The notes under the pieces: model-generated
Seen by the model: only the letters and a program-made list of their open reading frames with translations
Databases searched by the model: none
What the model was told of the DNA's origin: nothing
Part shown: piece by piece, positions 45,541 to 57,170 of the stretch
Layout: the number at the start of each line of letters is the position of its first letter
Numbering within the stretch: the first letter of the stretch is position 1
Position numbers and translations under genes: made by a program
NCBI RefSeq assembly: GCF_000143415.4
Contig: NW_003314344.1
Coordinates: 752,034-816,033 of the forward strand
From: Selaginella moellendorffii
Taxonomy: Eukaryota > Streptophyta > Lycopodiopsida > Selaginellales > Selaginellaceae
DNA length: 64,000 nucleotides
Direction: 5' to 3'

Positions 45541-46136
45541 TATAATTGAATTTGGATTGATTCTTCTTTATGTTAGCATCAGCATCATAGCTGGATTAAG
45601 ATTATCAAGTCTTCTTCTTGTCATCACAGCATCATAACTGGATTGGAATCATCGACTCTTAGCTGGACCATCACCAACATAGTAGGAACGTTTATGATAT
45701 TAAAAGATCAAGAACTTGCTTTTGCAGCAATCTTCTAATTTTTTTTCTAATCACCCTAGCTCTTCTGCATTTGTCGAGACTGTTGCTCAAAACTTTAAGA
45801 ACAGGGACATGACGCTGCCGGGGCTCCCAACAGCGAACTTTGCATCAAGCTTTGGTGGATCACTCCAAAGCTTCAATCCAAGCGCAACTGTTGAGAACGA
45901 TTCTGACAGTGAGATTCAAGCAAGAGGTCGAGAATGTCAGCCTTGCAATGCTAGTTGCGATGCTCCACCTGCCTTGCTACCTTGGCATCAAGCAAGCTTT
46001 CACCATGCTCACCAGCGTGTTTACCTCACAATCCCCTGGGATGGCTCCTAGGGTTTGGAACACACCGTGAGCACCTTGATGATGGTCACTTCCTCGGCCT
46101 CAAAGAACCTGATGCCTGGCTTGGGCACACCAGCAA
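45541..46136 (-). repeat. Module C variant (subfamily B), inverted
   Basis: A diverged form of module C. It shares the GATCACTCCAAAGCTTCAAT and ACGATTCTGACAGTGAGAT landmarks with the copies at 53.0 and 57.0 kb, and AACATAGTAGGAACG with AACACAGTAGGAAC of the main form. It is cut at 46,137 by the copia LTR. Confidence 0.65.
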
Positions 46137-46302
46137 TGTTAGTTTGGAAGATAAGCATGAATATGCTCTAACCCAAAAAATTGTTGTGTTTGACCATCGA
46201 ATGAATCTTTATTCATGAGATTTTGGTCAATATACAATGCGTCTCCTGGCGTCCTAGCTGGCACTGGTCTGTCCGTACATCGTACGGCTTCCCACCGTAA
46301 CA
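46137..46302 (-). repeat. Copia 3' LTR, 166 bp
   Basis: Minus-strand TGTTACGGTGGG...CTAACA, with TGTTA/TAACA inverted termini. The polypurine tract GAGTGGGAG lies directly before it. It contains AATAAAG, a possible poly(A) signal. Confidence 0.8.
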
Positions 46303-46371
46303 CTCCCACTCGGGCAGACACCAAGTGCAGCCTGAATTGATCTTGCGATTCTTGCTTAAGGCAATGTAGCC

Positions 46372-47199
46372 CTAATTGTCGCAATAGATCGCTGTTGAAC
46401 CTGGAAGAGAGTGTTCCATGTCCGTTAGAAGACGACGAAGCCAGATGGCCTCCTTGCTAGCAGCCATATACTCAGCTTCGCAGCTAGAGCAAGCCACAAC
46501 ACTCTGTTTCTTGCTGCTCCAAGAAAGAGCGGCTTGTTGCAAGCTAAAAAAATAGCCTGTGTGTGATCTTCGTGAATCTGGGCAGCCAGCCCAGTCCGAA
46601 TCACAGTAGCCCTGTAAGCGTGTGACTTTTGGCGTGTAAAGTAAGCCAAAAGAAGTGGTAGCTCGTAAGTACCGAAAAATTCTTTTTACTGCTTGCCAAT
46701 GTGCAGGGCCTGGATTGTCGAGAAACCTGCTTACCATGCTCACTGAGAAGGCAATGTCTGGTCGCGTGCACACCACCAGGTACATCAAGCTTCCCACGGC
46801 ACTTCGGTAAGGAACGTTCGCCATTTTCCTCCTATCCGAGTCTGTAGAAGGAGATGTATCCTTTGAAAGTCTTAAGCCAGCAACCATTGGCGTGGGTGCA
46901 GGGGCACAAGAGTCCATGCCGAATCGTTGCAGGACATCTTCCGCATACTTGGTTTGATGCAGAAAGAGGGAGCCATCTTTTCTGCGATCAATCTGGATGC
47001 CAAGGCAGTAGCGAGCTTCACCAAGGTCCTTCATCTCAAAATGAGATGAGAAAGCCACTTTGATTTTAGCTAGGAAAGCAAGGCTGTTGCAAACGAGTAG
47101 AGTGTCGTCTACATACACAGCGATGTAAATCACTTCATCTCCCACTCGTTTAAAGTAGAGATTGGGATCGTTCTTGCTCCTGGAAAAGTGAGATTTCAC
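46372..47199 (-). pseudogene. pol: Copia RT C-terminal part and RNase H (truncated)
   Basis: IYIAVYVDDTLLVCNS is the catalytic YVDD of copia RT. Then come HFEMKDLGEARYCLGIQI, YRSAVGSLMYLVVCTRPDIA, RLQGYCDSDWAGCPDSRRS and SSCEAEYMAASKEAIWLRRL. The frame stops at IYCDN (TAG), and the conserved KHIDIRYHF end of RNase H has been deleted. Confidence 0.9.
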
Positions 47200-47987
47200 A
47201 AAAAATCATCAAGATTTTTGTACCATTGGCGAGAGGCTTGCTTCAAGCCAAAAATCGCCTTGTGGAGCTTCCAAACGTGGCTCTCATGTCCTGGGACCTT
47301 GTAGCCTTCTGGCTGCTCCATATAGATGTCCTCATCAAGCTCTCCATTCAAGAAAGCCGTCTTGACATCCATCTGGTGTACGTGCCAATTGTGCGCAACT
47401 GCTAAAGCGAGCAAGGTGCGAATGGTAGTCAGCTTGACCACCGGGGCAAACGTATCAGTGTAATCCACACCAGCCACTTGAGAGTAGCCTTTCGCCACCA
47501 AGCGAGCCTTGTAGCGAGAAATGGTGTGGTCTGGGTTGAGCTTAATACTAGGAATCCACATGGATTTCACTAGTTTACGCCCGGCCGGAGCTCTTTCCAC
47601 CAAGGAGAAGGTGTTGTTCTTGAGAAAGGAGTTATACTCCTCATCAAAGGCTGCAACCCATTTGTCTCTGTTAGGAGAGGCAAGAGCATCGATGTAGCTG
47701 TGAGGAACTTCCGGAATGTCCACGCCAGCAAGCAATGTCTCAACCAAGCCTTCAGGAATGTCTTGAACGACCGAGAGCATTGTCTCGATCAACCGCTGCG
47801 GAGGAACACCTAAATTCGACTGGAAAGACCGGCGGGGAGGCTGATCCGGAGGTACTGCAGGTTGCTCCGGAGGGCCTCGAGGAGAATCTGGTGCCGCGGG
47901 TGGTTCTCCATCGAAATATAGGTCATCCCTGAGTGGCAGTTGAGGCCGAACAGGGGATAGGGCACCCCTGTTTGGCGAATTTGGCAA
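47196..47987 (-). pseudogene. pol: Copia reverse transcriptase, N-terminal part
   Basis: Contains W..A...E.....NNTF, VKSMWIPSIKLNPD, SRYKARLVAKGYSQVAGVDY, TDTFAPVVKLTTIRTLLALA, HQMDVKTAFLNGELDEDIYM and AIFGLKQASRQWY. A frameshift at about 47,198 separates it from the YVDD part and another at about 47,985 from integrase. Confidence 0.92.
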
Positions 47988-49531
47988 AACCGTAGATCTC
48001 CCACCTGGAAATCTGGCGCTCTGGAAGCTCCCACTTGCAGCGGCAAGATAGGAGAGACTACCACCGGTTCCAAGGTTGAAGAAGAGTCTTCAGTTGGAAG
48101 AATCGGGGCAGGAGGGAAGAGATCTCCCACTGGATGAGAACGAATAGCATTCTCATTGAAGTGAACGTCGCGGGAGATAATCAGCTTCCTGGAGACTAGG
48201 TTGAAAATCCTGTAAGCCTTGTGCTCCAGGCTATAGCCAAGAAAGATGCCTCGCTCGCTGGTGGGCGTAAGCTTCTTTCTGATGGCCTTGGGGACGTGAG
48301 TGTAGGCCTCACATCCAAAGATACGCAAGTGATCTATGGCTGGCTTGCGGCGTGACCAGGCTTCTTCAGGTGTTTTTCCAACCACGGCTTTTGTAGGGAG
48401 CCGATTTTGTAGATAGCAGGCGGTCATAACTGCTTCAGCCCAGAACATAGCAGGAACGCGGTTGGCTTGAAGCATGCTATTTGCGGCATCTATCAAGCTC
48501 CGGTTCTTGCGTTCTGCAACACCGTTCTGCTGAGAGGAATACGGGGCGGTTTGCTCTCTTTGAATTCCATGCTTTTGAAGAAAAGCAGAAAACTTCTGAG
48601 AGACATACTCGCCACCTCCATCTGATCTGAGTCGCTTCAACGGTTTTCCAGTTTGCTTTTCAGCAAGAGCTTTGAAGATCTCGGACTTATCTAGAGCCTG
48701 GGATTTCGTGACCAAGCAGTAGACGAAGGTCTTCCTGCTGTAATCGTCCACGAAAGTAATGAAGTACTTGGAGCCGCCAAAGGAGACATGAGGAGCAGGG
48801 CCCCAAATATCGCTATGGACAAGCTCCAAGACTTCTTTGGCTCGTTTTGCTCCACGCTTAGGAAAAGGGAGCCGATGCTGTTTCCCAAGCTGGCAGCCTA
48901 TGGACGTAGAGCTGTCAAGCTGAGGATCGAGACCATCAACCATCTGGTCCTTAGCTAGTTGAGCAATGCGTAGAGTGCTAGCATGGCCGAAGCGTTTATG
49001 CCAAAGCTCAAGATGATGTGTCTTAGCTGCCACAAAGGTGAGAAATTGATGAGGTTTCTCCACCAACTCTGTGGCGTGAATGGGTTCCATACAGAGCTCG
49101 TAAAGGCCTCTGTTCTCACGTCGTACGCCAACAAATCCGAGATTGCCATCAGGAGTAAGGAACGAGCAATCAGATTTACTGAAACGGAGATCAAAGCCAG
49201 AGTCTGTGAGCTGGCCAACTGAAAGTAGATTGGCGCTAAGTTTTGGAACAAGGAGAACATTCTCAATCGTGACTGTGAAGCCACTACATAGTTTGAGAAG
49301 TATGGTTCCACGTCCCGTGATCTTGAGAGTGCGGCCATCACCAACAGCTACTCCTACCAGCATGTCCAGCTCTTGGAGCGTCTTGAACCACCTCGCATCG
49401 TGCGTCAAGTGGTCACTCGCTCCTGAATCAAAATAAAACGTACTCTGATTCTTAGAGGCTAGAAAAACCGAACGTACGCTCACATAAGCATGTGCTTCAA
49501 TGTCGAGCGGTGGTTGAACTAGGAGTGTTTT
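47985..49531 (-). pseudogene. pol: Copia protease and integrase
   Basis: Protease active-site text is FYFDSGASDHLT. The pre-integrase HHCC-type region follows (ELWHKRFGHAS). The integrase core is HSDIWGPAPHVSFGGSKYF, FVDDYSRKTFVYC, RLRSDGGGEYVS, TAPYSSQQNGVAERKNRSL, i.e. the D-D-E residues are present. The GKTPEEAW and FGCEAYTHVPK blocks of copia integrases follow. Confidence 0.92.
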
Positions 49532-50007
49532 TTATTTCTTGGGCCGCTTCTCTGGGAACTTAAACCAGCAGTTCTTAGGTTCATGATTGGTCTTCTTGCA
49601 GTGCTCGCAAGGTGGGAATTTCCCTGATGAAGAGCTCCCACTTGCTTTGAACGGCTTCTTTTTCTGCTGCGTCTTTGCAGTGGTGTAGAACGAGGTTGTC
49701 TCCTTGTCACTGGCCTTGCGCCTCAGTTCTGTGTTCTTCAACGCGGTTGTTACATCGCGCCAAGAGATTTTTCCTCCAGGAATTGACGGTTGAAGAGACT
49801 GGATCACCGTGTCGAAAGATGAAGGGAGAGTCGAAAGGAGATATTCGCACTCTTCTTCTTCTTCCATCTGTGCCCCAACAGCCATCAACTCGTCGAGGAT
49901 CTCCTTAACGGCAGCGATGTGTGTGGGGAGGTGGTCAGCCTCTGACATCGCCATCGTGAAGAGTTTGCGGCAAAGATAAACCCGATAAGGAAGGCGGTGC
50001 TGTAGGA
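49532..50007 (-). pseudogene. gag: Copia gag, C-terminal part
   Basis: Reads VYLCRKLFTMAMSEADHL, a long helical region, LLSTLPSSFDTVIQSL and a CCHC zinc knuckle CEHCKKTNHEPKNC. It ends at TAA (49532-49534), but the protease frame continues in register just beyond, so gag and pol were one frame or are separated by a single stop. The N terminus of gag is missing. Confidence 0.88.
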
Positions 50008-50900
50008 CGAAGAGGAAGAGGAGGAAGAGGAGGGGGCTTAGGAGGCGCCCCTATCCACTCGGTCCAGTCGTATTCCAGTTTGCAACTAGAACCCTAACTA
50101 CCCGCGCCTTGCGAGCAGGTTGGAGGCGATCAAGCAGCGCTCGCTGGTTCTGCTTGCTTCCCAGTTCGTGGCTTGATCGGTGCGCCAGAAGGGATAGCTC
50201 CATTTCTCTTGGCTTGTTTGCTGTAGTGGGGCCAGGGGCGGAGCACGGCCACCTCAAGAACATCAGCTTCGTTCCAGATCGATGCCTCGAGGAGCTCTAC
50301 TCGCAGACCTTCAGACCTTCGAGCGGAATGCCTCCTCCGTGGGAGCTGCTGCAAGCCGCGGGGCACAGCCCAATCTCTCCGGCTTCAACGTTCTCGTAAC
50401 GGCCAACGGAGAGCTCGCGGTCTCGAACGAGTGCCGGGATCGCTGGAGCCACTGTTGACCGAAGGAAGAAAACGTGGTCAACGAGACGCTGACCAGATCA
50501 AGTCCCGGCCGCCGCCGCTGGACTTGCGGAGGGGCGATCGAGCTGCGTCGACACCAAAATCACTAGCTTGGTTGGGAGCCTTGCTCCATCTTCCAGGCTG
50601 ATCCCGCGAGAGACCATCCAGAGAGCACCACTGGAGCTCTCTCGGGCGAAGTTGAATCCAGCATGGCGGAGGGCTCTCTGGCAGGTCATTCTCTCGACGA
50701 GCTGGGCCGAGGATGCGTCACAGGCTGTCCGGGATGAAGCTGCGAGAGATCAAACAAGCTGGGAGCAGTCGTTTGTTTGGAGAGCACTATCCACGGTTGT
50801 ATGGTGTGTCATCGCCTCTGCGCATTGACCAGGGCCATCTCCGCTCCTGGAGCTTTTGTTTCTCAAAGATCTTTAAGCAGGTTTGCGAGGCAGTGGATCT
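50008..50900. other. Unassigned GC-rich stretch
   Basis: Several open frames in both directions (for example 50109-50399 plus and 50568-50828 plus), but none matches a family I can name and none has a convincing splice pattern. It may be a remnant of host gene sequence at the truncated end of the copia element. Confidence 0.3.
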
Positions 50901-50923
50901 CTCCCAGTGCTCTTCCAAGCTTT

Positions 50924-52000
50924 TTAGAGCCTCAGAAGCTCTAACGCAAACCATCTGTTCCTGACACCGTCTTTGACAGATATATCCAAGCGTCTCCTCT
51001 TATCGTCTTTCGTTTTCGGCTCCGGTATCACAAACCAGTTCTGATGGGGATACGCACTGCCTTCAGCTTGACAAACATTTCGAACTGGATACTGTACTCC
51101 GAATCCCAATTCTGTGACTCCGCTCTTTCCAAAATGCTCCGGTCCAGCCTTTCAATGGTCCTGCTGATCACCGAAACGTGATCAAACCGTGGTGGACGTG
51201 GACCTGCTTCCACGCTATGGCTTAGACGAACATAAAGACCATAGAGTAGAGTCGACATGAGCAGCAGAGACGAGAACTTCAAATCACATAGCACGCCATC
51301 CAGATTCGTATCAACCACCACACCTTCAGACAGCAGAAGTTCCACAGTTTCATCGTGGGGGACTTTGACGTTGCACCCGGCTCTCAATAGCAACAAGAGC
51401 AGCTCCTTCCCACGGGGCTCAAGAGCCTTGCAGGCGGAGATAATAGCATAGTACGTAGCCTTGACGAAAATCTTGAAAATGAATTTGTCCTTGTGCAGTT
51501 GCAGCCACATCTCAAGAGTCTTCGTGGTCTTGTCGATGAACTCTCGGTGCAGCAACTCACAGCATGCGCCTACCAGTCCCTTGTGTCCCGACGTCAATTC
51601 CAGCATCGACGCAGCTATAGCTTCCCTGTCAACTGAGATGAATGTATCCTTCTCGTACTGCCACAGCAACGACTCTATGTCTGACAGTGTAAAACCGGTG
51701 GAAACCATTCGGAACTCGTCCGAAAACGGAGAGTTTTCAGCGCCTGGCGAGGGAAGATAGAAACCGGGAGGAGCCCCTTAGGTTCTCTTTCCACGGGCAA
51801 GTTTCAGCTCCAACAGCAACGAATCTGTGCCAATAGCTAAGACCGAGAGCAGCCGATTCTTGTACCGGTCCTGCTTCAAGTTCCGCAATGTGGCGAGAAA
51901 CGATTGCTTAAAATCTTTAGACAGCTTCGAAAAAATGCTCAACTAGACTGTCGTTTTTCCCTTGACCCTTTTTGAACATGGTTATAAACTTACTGGAGCC
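50924..52000 (-). pseudogene. Remnant resembling Crinkler-type P-loop ATPase / nuclease protein
   Basis: Minus strand. FLATLRNLKQDRYKNRLLSV then LAIGTDSLL, SPFSDEFRMVSTGFTLSDIE, LLWQYEKD...ISVDREAI, LTSGHKGLVGACCELLH follow the order of the AAA-like ATPase found with Crinkler-type proteins (pattern: LR.IK.......SVLAIGT, SPFN...F.L.....L...F..D, ..GHPGLV..C). After a frameshift at about 51,040 comes RRRLDISVKDGVRNRWFALE, like the downstream nuclease-type domain. An in-frame stop (about 51,777) and at least one further frameshift at about 51,920 show decay; the Walker A part is not visible. Family assignment is from memory of the pattern and is tentative. Confidence 0.45.
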
Positions 52001-52228
52001 AAAAGTCATAGTTGGATCCGGCTCAAGGTCCCCACTCGAACGCAGAAACTCCACAACCATGTTCCCAGCGATCGCTATCAGTAAGCTGTGGATCTACAAT
52101 CTGCCCGTAGATTCAGGAGAACTTTGATAGCCAACCTGTCAAACCAGTAGCGTCCTATAACTTAATGCTCTCATCGTTTTCTCAAAGTGGTGTTATAGAA
52201 ATGGCTGTGAGTTGTTTTAGTCAATGCA

Positions 52229-52640
52229 GGAAAGGAATCTCGTGTCCTGGGATGTAATGCTTGCTGCGTATGCCCATATCGGGCATCTTGGTCGATGCTG
52301 GAATATCTTCGCGGCACAACCTGAGAGAGACACAGTCTCGTGGGGCACAATTTTAGCTGCGTGATTCCAAAGACGCATTCAAGATTTTTAGCAGCATGAA
52401 TCTGATCGGCACAACAGCTGATGAAGCTTGTTTTGTATCACTTCTCGTGGCCTGTAGCCGTGGAGGCAAGCTCTACGCGGCCAAAACTTACTTGGCTTCC
52501 ATGGTGGATTGAAGCCTTTGAAGCAGCACTACTGCTGTGTGATAAACTTGCTGGCCAAAGCTGGGCACCTTGAAAGTGCTGCGAATCTTATCACTGAGAT
52601 GCCTTTTGTGCCTTTTGTGCCCTGGAGTGGACGTGCTTGC
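52229..52640 (+). pseudogene. PPR pseudogene
   Basis: Reads ERNLVSWDVMLAAYAHIGHL, then PERDTVSWGTILAA, stop, and in another frame DAFKIFSSMNLIGTTADEAC, VSLLVACSRGG, HYCCVINLLAKAGHLESAAN and LITEMPFVP, the usual order near the end of a plant PLS-PPR protein. Stops and frameshifts are frequent. Confidence 0.75.
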
Positions 52641-53014
52641 TTTAGTGTTATTTTAAAATGTCTTTAGAGAGGATGATTTGCCATTGTCTGCCATCGTCAA
52701 TTTATAAATTGAGATTTTTGTTTTCTTCTTTGTTTTGCTGAAATAATTCAGAAGCCATGTTTACTGCTGCTAAGAAACAAGTTCGTTCCACAATTCTTCA
52801 AGCTAGAAGTAGGACAAAAGCAAGCTCCCCTTCTTCTTATAGATGGCATTGTTCTAGAATTCCTTCTTGGCCACTAAGCTAAGAGGGAGAGGATGATTCA
52901 CCACATTTCTTTAGAAGTAGGAGCTAAACCAAGTTCCCCTTCTTCTAGCTAAGATGCTAGCTCCACACAGTAATTCTAGTGTAGATCCATGGACCTCTTC
53001 CACTGGATGCTGCT
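52641..53014. other. Gap without recognisable features
   Basis: Short AT-moderate sequence. AGAGGATGATT and AAGTTCCCCTTCTTCT occur twice (52,670 / 52,890 and 52,825 / 52,930), a minor local duplication. Confidence 0.4.
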
Positions 53015-53640
53015 TGAAGGGCTTTATCTCACTCTTGGGATCGTTCTCAATGCTTGTGCCCGGATTGAAGCTCTGGAGCGATCCACCAAAGCTTGATGCA
53101 AAGTGGAGCCCCGGCAGCATCATGTCCCTGTTCTTAAAGTTTCGAGCATTCTACAGTCTCAACCAATGCAGAAGAGCTAGGGTGATTAGATGAAGATTCA
53201 CAAAAACAGAAGATTGCTGCAAAAGCAAAAGCAATCTGGGGTTCTTACACTCTTAATTACATACTTTTAGCTTTTTAATATCATAAACGTTCCTACTATG
53301 TTGGCAATAACAGGAAGAAGAGTCAATGATCCCAATCCAATTATGATGCTAGTGATGACAGGAAGAAGACTTGATAATCCCAATCCAGCTATGATGCTGA
53401 TGAAATTCAGTTATAATGCTGGTGATGGTGCTGGTGGTGGTCCTGGTGCTGGTGCTAGCCCTTATGCTATTCTTTGCCCCTGTCCCCATCCCCTGTGGTG
53501 GTGGTGGTGGTGAGGATGTGGCAGTGGTGGCAATCGTGTCTCCTCATCCATGGAACCTATGGATGACGATCGTGGACACATCTCCTCACCCATAGACTCT
53601 CGGACTAGTGAGACCAACTCTGCCATGAACTCCTATTTCA
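53015..53640 (+). repeat. Module C variant followed by a subfamily-B coiled-coil remnant
   Basis: Module C variant landmarks (GATCGTTCTCAATGCTTGTG, GATCCACCAAAGCTTGATGC, TTTCGAGCATTCTACAGTCT) lead into the Pro-rich end of a subfamily-B unit (minus strand MSTIVIHRFHG-side, ELVSLVRESMGEEMCP). The coil half is lost at about 53,640, where AT-rich sequence begins. Confidence 0.65.
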
Positions 53641-53649
53641 TGTTTGTGT

Positions 53650-56600
53650 TTAACATGTATATTATTATTTTTGGTAACTCTTTTCTTAGTTTTACTTGGG
53701 GTCTGGGTAGTAGTATTAGTGTTTTTAATATTTTTGAGTTTAATAAGGGTATATATAATTTTTTATTTCTAGATTAGACTTTAGTTTTCCAATAGTGCTA
53801 TTTTTTTTATTGAGCAATCCTTTCTGAGTAATGTTCTTAAAATCTTAGTTATATATTTATTCATATTCCAAGTAAACACATAATAATTAAATAATGCTTC
53901 TCTAAATTAATAATAGTTAATCTTAGTAATTCTTCTTTACTTTTATATGAGTCTGGGTAGTAATATATTAGTTTTTTTACCATTTCAGGATTCTAAATTT
54001 GTTTGATCCCAAAGTAAAAATATACTTTACATATAACATCTAATTAAGAAAATTATTTTTTAGTAATTCTTCATTTACTTTTTTTTTGGAGTGTATTTTT
54101 AATCTAATAACTATGAAAAATTATTCTTAGCAATTTTTGTTTTACTTTACTCTGGGTTGGGTATTAAGTTTCATAAAATTTTAATATTCTAAATATATTC
54201 ATATTCCCAAGTGGTGCTTTGCATATATTATCTTTATTACTAATATTTACTTACTAATTCTTCTTCACTTTGGGAATATATTAGTATGTTAAATATATAG
54301 TCTATATTGTATAATATTGTGTATGTATATAGAGATATCAAAAGGAAAAATGCATATAAAATTATTGATTTTTGTACTCATCCAGCATTTGCTGGGCAAT
54401 ATGTCACATACAAAGTGTTAACTAGCATTAACACTCAACCTTTTGCAATGGAGACCCTTTGAAATTGAGAGAGTAAATTCTAAGGTTTAGTGGAGTGTTT
54501 GCTATGACAGCAGGCCTGACTTTTGGTGCCTTCAAGTTATGATTCAAGTTTATATGTGAATCTCTTTCCCTCAATTTAGGGTTTTGTGAGCTATGGCACA
54601 TGCTCTTTCTAATCCCTAGCATTGGCACTTCACATTCATCCCAAATGCACAAATTCCTATATAGCACCCTTCTTTTGTCATTGTGGCTACTGGTTTGCTA
54701 CCTGTTTTGGGAATTGAGATGAGCTACAACACCACTAGAGCTATTGTTGTAAGTTGATTTTCTTGCAGTGAGATTACATTTTCTCAAATTTCTTATCATG
54801 TCACTAATGATGGAAAGATTTTGGGAGAGTCATTGAGATTGCAAGTACTTTTTTTTTCTCTTCTTCATTTTTATTCTGTTTTGTTTTGTTTTTTTGGATT
54901 CAAGGCAAAGTTGCTTCAACAGTATGATGGTGTGATGCCTCTAGCAACATGTCTAAACCACAAGCTTGCAACAGTAGCTGTGGCAATTGGTCCTTGGCTT
55001 GAGTTCATGCTTGGATGGTGACATTCTTTGTGATTTTTCCATTGGGAGGATTATGTTGGGCAGCACATTGAAGAATTGATTGGCCTGTAGTTTCTCAGCC
55101 ACTAGCATCAGAGAAGCAACTTACATGCTTCTCATTGTGGCAGATTCCCATGGTCACCAAGATGGTAAGTTTTTTACTTTCTTTACCAAGTGAATTCATA
55201 GGTGCAGAGATTGGGACATTGGGTGTTGAGTGCTAGCCAAACTCTAACAATAGGTTCTGTCTCTTGCTATAGTGATGGAAGTGTGATCAAAAAGATTTTA
55301 GGTTATCCAGATGGCAATGCATAGTGCTCTTGCTAATCTAACCAATGACAAGTTGTACCCGTGATAAATGATCAAAATCCAAAACTGCTAGAGATTTGAA
55401 TTCTGTTTAATAGGTTACCCTAAGAGAGTGAATATTTATTTTTAAATGAACAGCTTTATTTTTTAATTATTTACTAATAAATTAATCAAATTTATAAACT
55501 TATTCTATTTTATAAATGATTATAATCTTTGAATATTTTAGGTCACAATTAAATTTTATAATTTAATTTAGCAGAAATATAATAAGAAAACTGTATTCTA
55601 GAATAATATTATTTCATAAGAATAAACTAGAATATATTAGATGGTAAACGTGGGTTGACTTAGTTTTATGAGTGTGTAGGATCATGATCAAAGCTTCAAG
55701 TGTTAATATAAGAAAATTAAAAAATTTCAACATTAGAAGTACATATTATATATTTATATGTAGCCTTAGCTATTAACAATCTAACTCATTATCAGAAAAA
55801 ACTAAAACAATATATGCAGTATTTGATTAAGAAGTAGTATTTTAAATTCTTTTTTATAATTATAAGTATAGTTTATTAGTGATAATACTATGGAATTACA
55901 GTTTCTATAGCATATATATTTACAAAAACAATTGTTAGTAATTATTTTTATGACTGGATCTGGGTAGTAATATATTAATGTAAACTTATTATTTTATATT
56001 CTAAGTAAAAACCATAATTAAGTAATGTCTTGCTAATAAAAATGAAATATACTTATTCTTAGTAATTATTCTCTTCTGTTTGATAAAATCTTTATATACG
56101 CTTATCCCAACTAAAAATATAATTTACATATAACATATTATTAATAATAGAAAATTCATTTTTACTTTTTCTAGGTCGGGTATTTTTCCAAATATATTCA
56201 TATTTCAAAATAATATTTTGTATCTATTATTTTTATTACTGGATATTTATTCTTACTTATGCCTAGGAATATATTTTGTTCTAAATATTTATATTATCAA
56301 GTTTACAAGAATTGATTTTTGTATTCACCTAATTCTTCTTTCAAAGTGAAATACACTATTTGCTTTTTGATACTATTCCAATTTAGTTTTTAATATAAAA
56401 AAAGTATTTTGTTAACTGGGCAGCATATGCTAAAGCATTATATTTGTCATTTTCTTTCCTGGAAAAGTAGAATGGCAACAAATCCCCTGTAACCTCCACT
56501 CATTCCCTTTGAGAGAGAATGTTTGGAGGCATGCTAAGCCCAGTGCCTCAACACAACATCTCCTACACCACAACAAGATAGCGGAAAAGTAGCTTGGCTT

Positions 56601-56785
56601 GTCATCTCTCCCTCTCCACATTAATTCTTTGTTATCAGGCAATATAATAAAATGTGGAGTTTCCTCATTCCAATAATCCTTGCCATAGCCATCCAAAAAT
56701 TCATCAGCACCAGCGAGAGAGTTTTGGATTTGGGGAACAGCCCTTAGTTGATTGATTGACCTGCAAAATATGATTACACAGAAGG
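53650..56785. other. AT-rich stretch with recurring short motifs
   Basis: About 3.1 kb of A+T-rich DNA. GTCTGGGTAGTA followed by ATATTAG recurs near 53,702, 53,949 and 55,960, with GTCGGGTATTTTT or TGGGTTGGGTATT variants at 54,155 and 56,175, and TTTCTAATATTTTATAAT-like text between them; this suggests a very degenerate long tandem repeat. A minus-strand 88-codon ORF at 56430-56696 and one of 79 codons at 54428-54667 have no match I recognise. Confidence 0.4.
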
Positions 56786-56789
56786 GCTC

Positions 56790-56834
56790 ATTTTTTGGGT
56801 TAGAGTATATTCATGCTTATCTTCCAAAATAACA
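56790..56834 (+). repeat. Copia LTR terminal relic
   Basis: Forty-five bases (TTTTTTGGGTTAGAG, TATTCATGCTTATCTTCC, ATAACA) match the 3' end of the copia LTR at 46137-46181 with two or three differences. The rest of the LTR is absent. Confidence 0.75.
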
Positions 56835-56854
56835 TTTTGGAGTTGTGGCATGGA

Positions 56855-57170
56855 CAGATATGCCCAAGCCGGGCATCAGGGGCTGCGCTTCTTTTGTTCA
56901 AGGCTAAGGCCAAGGGAGGTGACCATCATCAAGGCACTCATGGTGTGTTCCGCCATCTCAGGGTGAGCATGGTGGAAGCTTGCTCAATACCATGGAGGGT
57001 ACCAGCGCTGCAAGGCACTCTCAACACTTGAAGCTCTTGAGTGATCCACCAAAAAGTGGTGGGAGCCCTGGCAGCGTCATGTTGTTCTTAAAGTTTCGAG
57101 CATCCATGAGAGCTTACAGTCTCAACAAGCCAGGTGAAGATTCACAAAAACAGAAGTTCTTACACTCCTA
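56855..57170 (+). repeat. Module C variant, copy 7
   Basis: From TATGCCCAAGCCGGGCATCA through AGGTGACCATCATCAAGG, GGTGAGCATGGTGGAAGCTT and TTTCGAGCATCCATGAGAGC. The CA repeat is missing. It leads into the end of the next ORF. Confidence 0.65.

Larger units (their letters stand above)
46137..50007 (-). mobile_element. Ty1/copia retrotransposon, 5'-truncated and mutated
   Basis: On the minus strand: partial gag, protease, integrase, reverse transcriptase, most of RNase H and a 3' LTR, the Ty1/copia order (integrase before RT). The 5' LTR, primer-binding site and gag start are absent beyond about 50,007. It is broken by an in-frame stop between gag and protease, frameshifts at about 47,985 and 47,198, a stop near the RNase H active region and a deletion of the RNase H end. 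No target duplication can be tested because one end is missing. Confidence 0.92.

Noticed and set aside
22448-46136. Helitron as the carrier of the captured gene pieces
   Set aside because: Gene-fragment capture would fit, but I found no consistent TC start, CTRR end with terminal hairpin, or Rep/helicase coding sequence. Left open as an alternative only.
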